From positions 1-64,000 of the forward strand of contig JBFWYD010000039.1 of NCBI GenBank assembly GCA_050186825.1: a DNA stretch of 64,000 bases, in the 5' to 3' direction. Shown piece after piece: positions 59,287 through 64,000 of this stretch (its first letter is position 1; each line of letters opens with the position of its first letter). The notes below the pieces were generated by a model. The model was not told where the DNA came from. It made no database searches and worked only from the letters and a program-made list of their open reading frames with translations. This DNA is from NORP233 sp050186825 (GTDB lineage: Bacteria > Planctomycetota > J058). The position numbers were made by a program, and so were the translations under genes.

Positions 59287-59607
59287 ATGAGCCAGGACCT
59301 CTTCGACGCCTTCGAGGACCTTCGCGGCCGCTACAAGCCCGGGGTCCTGAGCGAGACGCTGGTCTTCTACTTCTCCCTCGGCGAGGACGAGGGGCAGAAG
59401 TGGACCGCCACCCTCGGCCCCGAGCTGATGGAGGTCGAGCGGGGCAAGCGCGAGGGGGCCGACGTGTTCCTCAAGATGGAGGAGGCCCTGTTCCTGTCGC
59501 TGATCCGCGGCGAGTACAAGCCCACGATGATGGACTTCATGAGCCAGCGGATCCGCAGCAACGACCCCTTCAAGCTGACCCTGCTCAAGGACCTGTTCGA
59601 GCGCTAG
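59287..59607 (+). CDS. SCP2 sterol-binding-domain protein
   Basis: 106 aa single domain: FYFSLGEDEGQKWTATLG, then EGADVFLKMEEALFLSLIRG, EYKPTMMDFMSQRIRSNDPF and a last helix (KLTLLKDLFER). SCP2 domains bind lipids or acyl-CoA; free-standing bacterial ones are often of unknown role. It is followed after 100 nt by an unknown gene with its own TATCCT box. Confidence 0.85.
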   Translation: MSQDLFDAFEDLRGRYKPGVLSETLVFYFSLGEDEGQKWTATLGPELMEVERGKREGADVFLKMEEALFLSLIRGEYKPTMMDFMSQRIRSNDPFKLTLLKDLFER

Positions 59608-59710
59608 GACGACTCAAGTCGTTCGCGGGCATGGCCTCGGCCCCCGAGCAGCGGGTGGCCGCGGCCTCGCGGGCGTTCTATCCTTTGAGCGACACCCTCC
59701 AGGACCGCTT

Positions 59711-60736
59711 GTGAGCATGAACGAGATCAACGAGTTCCAGCGGCGGGGGGACAACCTCTACCGCGAGCTGGGCCTGGGCCTCGAGAAGGCCCTGATGGCC
59801 TACGGGGACGTCAACGGCCCGGCGCGCACCTTCGACCAGGGCTACGAGAAGCTGGCGCAGGACATGCGCAGCTTCGCCAAGCTCTCGCCCAACGCGGCGA
59901 CCTGGGTCGAGGCCTACCTGGCGCATCTGCGCAAGAGCGCCGACGAGCTGGTGCGGCGGGCCCGCAACGCGGCCCAGCGCCGCGGCGAGGTCGATGGCTC
60001 GCTGGCGAAGAAGTACAACGAGACCGTGGGCGGGGCGCTGGCCAACGCGCCCGGCCAGGTCAAGGGCGCCGTCCACGGCCAGGTCGAGCGCCTGGTCCGC
60101 CAGCTGATCGACCAGGCCCTCCCCTCGCAGCAGGTGCCGGGCGACGTGCGCGCCACCATGACCCGCGAGCTGACCAAGTGGCTCGAGGACCAGGGCCCGG
60201 TCGAGGACGCCTACTTCGTGGTCGAGCGCACGGTCAGCGAGGTCGCCACCTGGCTGCACCGCCGGCTCACGATCCAGGGCGAGATCAAGCTCACCAAGGA
60301 GACCTTGATCCAGAACCCGAAGGTCACCAAGGACCAGGCCGACGCCGCCGACCAGCGCGTGGGCGAGCTGGCCAAGCGCAGCCAGGAGCTCGACGCGCTG
60401 ATCGCGCGCCGCATCGAGGAGTCGACGCTCCGGGTCAAGGGCAACTTCTCCTTCCGGCCGAACCTGGTCCTCGACCCGGCGCACAAGTTCCTCAAGAGCG
60501 TCGAGCTCAAGGCCGGGATCCAGATCTCGCAGGGCGGGGTCAAGGTGGACCTCGGCACCAAGCTGGTCGTGGTCGACCCGCTGCTGGCCACCCGCAACCT
60601 CGACGCGCAGGCCTACCTCAACGCCCAGATCCCCAGCTCGAACCTGTCCTTCGGGGTCCAGGGCCAGACCCACTACCAGCCCGGTCAGGGCTTCCAGGGC
60701 TATCAGGTCAAGGCCGCGCTGACCTGGCGCTTCTGA
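59711..60736 (+). CDS. Hypothetical protein, 341 aa, next to gpD-like gene
   Basis: Not recognised. GTG 59711 or ATG 59717. The first 230 residues are helical and charged (VERLVRQLIDQALPSQ, ADQRVGELAKRSQELDALI). The last 100 are beta-rich (RVKGNFSFRPNLVLDP, GIQISQGGVKVDLGTKLVV, YQVKAALTWRF) like a small barrel or sandwich. No signal peptide. The stop is 4 nt before the gpD-like gene, so the two are an operon; it could be an injection-system structural or cargo protein, by context only. Confidence 0.65.
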   Translation: MSMNEINEFQRRGDNLYRELGLGLEKALMAYGDVNGPARTFDQGYEKLAQDMRSFAKLSPNAATWVEAYLAHLRKSADELVRRARNAAQRRGEVDGSLAKKYNETVGGALANAPGQVKGAVHGQVERLVRQLIDQALPSQQVPGDVRATMTRELTKWLEDQGPVEDAYFVVERTVSEVATWLHRRLTIQGEIKLTKETLIQNPKVTKDQADAADQRVGELAKRSQELDALIARRIEESTLRVKGNFSFRPNLVLDPAHKFLKSVELKAGIQISQGGVKVDLGTKLVVVDPLLATRNLDAQAYLNAQIPSSNLSFGVQGQTHYQPGQGFQGYQVKAALTWRF

Positions 60737-60740
60737 ACCC

Positions 60741-62072
60741 ATGGCCGGCAGCGAGAGCGGCGGCAAGCCGACCCCCAAGTTCGAGCTCCTGATCGACGGC
60801 GCGGCCGCCAGCCCCGCCGTGGTCGAGTCGGTGATCGCGATCCGGGTCCGGCTCAGCCAGGACCTCGCGAGCTGCCTCGAGCTGCGCCTGAGCAACTCCG
60901 ACCTCTCCTGGACCGAGGCCGACACCTTCGACGAGGGCAAGCGGGTCGAGGTCAAGCTCGGCTACGAGGAGACCGGGATCGAGCAGGTCTTCGGCGGCGA
61001 GATCGTGCGCCGCGACTGCGAGTTCCCCGTGCGCGGCCCGGCCGTCGTGACCGTGGTGGCCTTCGACAAGCAGGCCAAGCTGCGGCGCGAGCGGCGCAGC
61101 CGCACCTGGCTGGACGCCAAGGACTCGGACATCATCTCGGCCCTGGCCAGCGACGCGGGGCTCTCCGCCGACGTCAAGGCGACCACGACCACGCTCCCCT
61201 ACGTGGTCCAGTTCAACCAGCCGAACCTGTCCTTCCTCTACGAGCGCTGCCGGCGGCTGGGCTACATCGTCACCATCGACGAGAAGGACGCCAAGCTGAC
61301 CGCCAAGCCCATCGAGGACGTCACGGCCGACGTGACGCTCAAGTGGGGCAAGGACCTGCTCGCCTTCTCGGCGCGGATGTCGGTGGCCAGCCAGCTGACC
61401 GAGGTCTCGGTGCGCGGCTGGGACATGACCAAGAAGGAGAAGATCCAGGACAAGCTGGCGGCGAGCGCGGTCAAGGCGCAGTTCGGCGGCTCCGACCTGG
61501 GCGCCAAGCTCGCCGAGAGCACCGGCGGCAAGCGCACGAGCTTGATGGCCAGCACGCCGATCTTCTCCCTGGGCGAGGCCACCGCGATGGCCGAGTCGCT
61601 CATGACCGCGGCGGCGCAGACCTACGCGCTGGCCGAGGGCACCTGCCAGGGCGACCCCAAGCTGCGCCCGGGGAAGGCGCTGACCGTCGAGGAGGTGGGC
61701 GCGCGCGCCAGCGGCCCCTACCTGGTCAACGAGGTCTACCACCACTTCCAGCCGGGCCTGGGCTACTCGACCCACTTCCAGCTCAACCGCCCCACCGAGC
61801 GCATCCCCGCGGGCGACCCCGAGCCGCTGCCGGAGTCGGTCCCCGCGCGCGAGGAGGGCGAGAGCGAGGCCCCGAGCTTCATCGAGTTCGACATCCGCTC
61901 GGTCAGCGGCGAGGACGTCGCGGGCTGGGGCTACACGGTCACGCTGCCCAACGGCGAGACGCGCAAGGGCAAGGTGGACGCGAGCGGCCGGATCCGCCTC
62001 GAGGGCATCCGCGACCCGGGCGAGGCCAAGATCGAGCTGGAGGTCCCCGAGGACCTCGACCACCTGGGGTAG
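60741..62072 (+). CDS. Phage late control gpD / injection-system hub-like protein
   Basis: 443 aa. N-terminal 350 residues have the gpD/VgrG-type layout: FELLIDGAAAS, VIAIRVRLSQDLASCLELRL, VKLGYEETGIEQVFGGEIVR, FDKQAKLRRERRSRTW, YVVQFNQPNLSFLYERCRRL (a hallmark), and YLVNEVYHHFQPGLGY near the end. Residues 360-440 form an Ig/carboxypeptidase-regulatory-like domain (FIEFDIRSVSGEDVAGWGYT, KVDASGRIRLEGI) typical of spike-associated proteins. It would be the baseplate hub of a contractile tail-like device, but sheath, tube and AAA genes are not in this window. Confidence 0.8.
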   Translation: MAGSESGGKPTPKFELLIDGAAASPAVVESVIAIRVRLSQDLASCLELRLSNSDLSWTEADTFDEGKRVEVKLGYEETGIEQVFGGEIVRRDCEFPVRGPAVVTVVAFDKQAKLRRERRSRTWLDAKDSDIISALASDAGLSADVKATTTTLPYVVQFNQPNLSFLYERCRRLGYIVTIDEKDAKLTAKPIEDVTADVTLKWGKDLLAFSARMSVASQLTEVSVRGWDMTKKEKIQDKLAASAVKAQFGGSDLGAKLAESTGGKRTSLMASTPIFSLGEATAMAESLMTAAAQTYALAEGTCQGDPKLRPGKALTVEEVGARASGPYLVNEVYHHFQPGLGYSTHFQLNRPTERIPAGDPEPLPESVPAREEGESEAPSFIEFDIRSVSGEDVAGWGYTVTLPNGETRKGKVDASGRIRLEGIRDPGEAKIELEVPEDLDHLG

Positions 62073-62102
62073 CGCCCAGCGGGTTGGCGCTGGGGGGGCT
62101 CG

Positions 62103-62186
62103 GCCGAGCGTTCGCTGGCGCGGGGGGCGCGCGGGGGGGGGCCNNNNNNNNNNGCAGCTCGACCACCGCGCCAGCGAACGCTCGGC
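62103..62186. terminator. 21-bp inverted repeat between convergent genes, with 10-N gap in the loop
   Basis: Arms 62103-62123 and 62166-62186 are perfect complements (CCGAGCGTTCGCTGGCGCGG). The loop holds a G-run and 10 Ns (62144-62153), probably an unreadable G-rich hairpin tip. Position between two gene ends suits a bidirectional terminator. Confidence 0.75.
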
Positions 62187-62200
62187 ATCCGCAGCTAGGC

Positions 62201-62923
62201 TCAGAACTCGTGGGTGTTGCTGAGCCGGTCGGGGCCGGCCTTGATGATCTCCAGGCGGATGCGCTGGCCGGTGTGGGTCACCTTGCGGGTGATCGTGTAG
62301 CGGCTGTTGGGGATCGCGGTCCAGGTCGCCCCGTCGTCCGTGCTCTGCTCGTAGACCTGGTTCATCACGTACTCCAGCGTGGCGTTCGGCTGGAGCTGGA
62401 AGATCTGCGGGGTGAAGGGGCCGAGGGCGCTGTGGGTGTCGTCGCCGCGGCCGATGTGACCCGGGGTGTAGGCCGCGTTGCCGACGCCCATGTGGTCGCC
62501 GCCCCGCTGGTACTCCGGGATCACGAAGGGGCGCGTGTTCGGGTTGGGCGCGTTCCAGCTCACGTGCTCGCGCACGCGCAGGTGGGCGAGGTCGGTCAGG
62601 TCGCCCGTGTCGCTCTCCCACTGGAGCGCGTGCACGATCGCGCCGCTGGCGCCGCGGGTCAGGCTCTTGGTGCGGAAGCGGACCAGCTTGCCGCGCAGGG
62701 CGGCGGCCAGGCCCTGGTGCTCGGCCAGCAGGTAGGCGTAGGTGCGCGAGTACTTGCGCCACTTCTCCTTCTTGACCTTGCGCATCTCCTGCGCGAGGCG
62801 GTCGACCGAGTAGCCGCCGCTGGTCACCAGCGAGACCACGTCGTGCAGGTCGCTGCGCAGGACACGCTCGTAGGTGGGGTTGTCGGCGAGGAGGCAGGCG
62901 TTGAAGGTGTTGAGGTCGAACAC
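62201..62923 (-). CDS. Hypothetical protein, 240 aa
   Basis: Not recognised. GTG start with GGGGGG leader. N-terminal helical part (VDRLAQEMRKVKKEKWRKYS, AEHQGLAAALRGKLVRFRT), central Pro/Asn loops (WNAPNPNTRPFVIPEYQRGG) and a beta C-terminus (YTITRKVTHTGQRIRLEII). No signal peptide. It faces the gpD-like gene across a terminator and may belong to the same device; this is inference only. Confidence 0.65.
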   Translation of the reverse strand: MFDLNTFNACLLADNPTYERVLRSDLHDVVSLVTSGGYSVDRLAQEMRKVKKEKWRKYSRTYAYLLAEHQGLAAALRGKLVRFRTKSLTRGASGAIVHALQWESDTGDLTDLAHLRVREHVSWNAPNPNTRPFVIPEYQRGGDHMGVGNAAYTPGHIGRGDDTHSALGPFTPQIFQLQPNATLEYVMNQVYEQSTDDGATWTAIPNSRYTITRKVTHTGQRIRLEIIKAGPDRLSNTHEF

Positions 62924-63045
62924 GGTCCCCCCAGGTGGCTCAGAGCCGGGTGTGTGCCGGGAACCCTAGCACGGGAGGTGGGGCGTCGCCGGGCTGGACC
63001 CTCCAGGGCCCGTGGCGTAAGACGAGCCGTCGAAGGAGCCTCGCC

Positions 63046-63663
63046 GTGCGCCTCGTCCTCGTCCTCGCCTCGACCCTCCTCCTGCTCGGCTGCGGGGGCG
63101 ATCCTCCCAGGCACGAGGGGCCCGTGGCCAGGGACGTGACCGCCGGGCGGCCGGAGCCCTCTCCCGGGCAGGGCCCCGCGCAGGACGTCATCACGCCCGA
63201 GCACGGCGGCGGCCTGGGGGACCAGTACCGCGCGGCCGAGCGCTGGAAGGACGACACCCAGGGCCCGCTCGCGACCCTGGTCTACGTGACCGAGACCGGC
63301 GCGCGCGCCCAGCGCCGCCCGGCCGCGCTGATCTGGACCAGCGACCCCCAGAGCAGTCACTTCCAGCGCAAGGGATCGGCTCGGATCACGGTCCGCCGGC
63401 TCTACAAGGAGGAGATGGCCTGGCTGCTGCGCGAGCTCTCGCGCGCGGGCCTCGAGGCCCTGCCCTGGTCCGCCCAGCCGGACTACGACAAGGACATAGG
63501 CGCCGAGCGCGCCTTCCACCTCTACGAGCGGACCGCGGAGGCGAGGCCGGGTGAGGGGGGCCGCAGGCGGCGCTTCGTGCTCAAGGACGGGCTCGGCGAG
63601 GCGGACAAGCGCGCCTTCCGCAAGCTCGAGGACCGGCTGATCCAGCTCACCATGGCCCGCTGA
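63046..63663 (+). CDS. Hypothetical lipoprotein, 205 aa
   Basis: GTG 63046 with GAAGGAG SD. The signal peptide ends in LLLLGCGG, a lipobox. The mature part is soluble, with RITVRRLYKEEMAWLLREL and YDKDIGAERAFHLYERTAE; no family is recognised. It lies 122 nt from the divergent 240-aa gene and 6 nt before the phosphoesterase gene. Confidence 0.7.
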   Translation: MRLVLVLASTLLLLGCGGDPPRHEGPVARDVTAGRPEPSPGQGPAQDVITPEHGGGLGDQYRAAERWKDDTQGPLATLVYVTETGARAQRRPAALIWTSDPQSSHFQRKGSARITVRRLYKEEMAWLLRELSRAGLEALPWSAQPDYDKDIGAERAFHLYERTAEARPGEGGRRRRFVLKDGLGEADKRAFRKLEDRLIQLTMAR

Positions 63664-63669
63664 GCGCGC

Positions 63670-64000
63670 GTGCGGCCGCCCAACGAGGAGGGGCTGCGCG
63701 ACTACGGGGCGGGCCGGGAGTGGTCCTGGCCGCGCGAGCCGCTGCTCTACCTGACCGACCTCCACGCCGATCCGGACGCCCTGCGCCGCTCGCTCGAGCG
63801 CGCCGGTCACGCCGGGGAGCGCGTGGTGCTCGGCGGCGACCTGATCGACAAGGGGCCCGACGACCTGGGCCTGCTCGACGAGGTCGCGGCGCTGCGCGCG
63901 CGCGCGCCGGTCGAGCTCCTGCTGGGGAACCACGACCTGCGCTTCCTGCTCGCCCTCCACGCGCTCGAGCGCGAGGACCCGACCACGGCGCACCTCCCGG
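63670..64000 (+). CDS. Calcineurin-like metallophosphoesterase (truncated by window end)
   Basis: GTG 63670; 110 residues visible and open to the window end. Metallophosphoesterase motifs: YLTDLHAD (DxH), VLGGDLIDKGPD (GDxxD/GP) and LLGNHDLRF (GNHD). This matches Ser/Thr phosphatase- or Ap4A-phosphatase-type enzymes of the calcineurin superfamily. It starts 6 nt after the lipoprotein stop. The C-terminal metal ligands are beyond the window. Confidence 0.88.
   Translation, partial: MRPPNEEGLRDYGAGREWSWPREPLLYLTDLHADPDALRRSLERAGHAGERVVLGGDLIDKGPDDLGLLDEVAALRARAPVELLLGNHDLRFLLALHALEREDPTTAHLP

Overview
The window is 64 kb of very GC-rich bacterial chromosome, apparently a metagenome scaffold: it has a 100-N gap at 17542-17641 and a 10-N gap at 62144-62153. 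Eukaryote-like Ser/Thr kinases with membrane spans and propellers, FHA and PilZ proteins, many GTG starts, lipoproteins and a Fur-controlled feoAB point to a Gram-negative, signalling-rich lineage. Planctomycetota fits best and Myxococcota is the main alternative. No rRNA, tRNA, CRISPR array or transposase was seen, so taxonomy rests on protein style alone.

Layout. 0-6 kb: the C-terminal part of a kinase/TPR protein, a pilin-like protein, a PilZ protein and a large double-FHA protein. 6-13 kb: a secreted EEP-fold hydrolase, a 32-bp perfect hairpin, a roughly 0.5 kb array of hairpin-forming repeats, gamma-glutamyltransferase with a His-rich tail, and a kinase-propeller protein. 13-17.4 kb: an SLC4-type bicarbonate transporter, an ABC exporter pair and a Lys-rich secreted protein. 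17.4-21.3 kb: a zinc-ribbon pseudokinase, a VWA protein and a divergent adenylosuccinate-synthetase-like enzyme. 21.4-23.1 kb: a small membrane protein and a leucine-rich-repeat protein.

23.1-29.3 kb is a stress or dormancy island: baeRF (eRF1-like), a hibernation factor fused to a cold-shock domain, two tandem-USP proteins, a DksA-type zinc finger, a DUF2267-CBS protein and an FHA protein. 29.3-34.8 kb: mutM, a YbjN-like protein, two SDRs, an acyltransferase and an RluA pseudouridine synthase. 34.8-35.7 kb is non-coding and built of inverted repeats. 35.7-44.4 kb: a coiled-coil unknown, a second PilZ protein, rsmD-mnmA, a thioesterase, a hydrolase, a DUF1444 protein, crcB and a methyltransferase. 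44.4-50.6 kb: long-chain acyl-CoA synthetase, DUF309-moaA, and feoA-feoB behind a Fur-box-like site. 50.6-57.6 kb: an APH-fold protein, a DUF2625 protein, a second kinase with WD-like repeats and a lipoprotein. 57.7-64 kb: a PilZ fusion protein, an SCP2 protein, an injection-system gpD-like protein with unknown neighbours, a lipoprotein and a truncated metallophosphoesterase.

Genes are tightly packed. Many pairs overlap as GTGA, implying translational coupling, and several first genes show a TANNNT box 6-9 nt before the start codon with no Shine-Dalgarno sequence, suggesting leaderless mRNAs. Intergenic gaps repeatedly hold long unique inverted repeats or CTCTGCG-type inverted-repeat elements. 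The most distinctive loci are the dormancy-like island, the pseudokinase/VWA/PurA-like group, the SLC4 transporter and the gpD-centred cluster.
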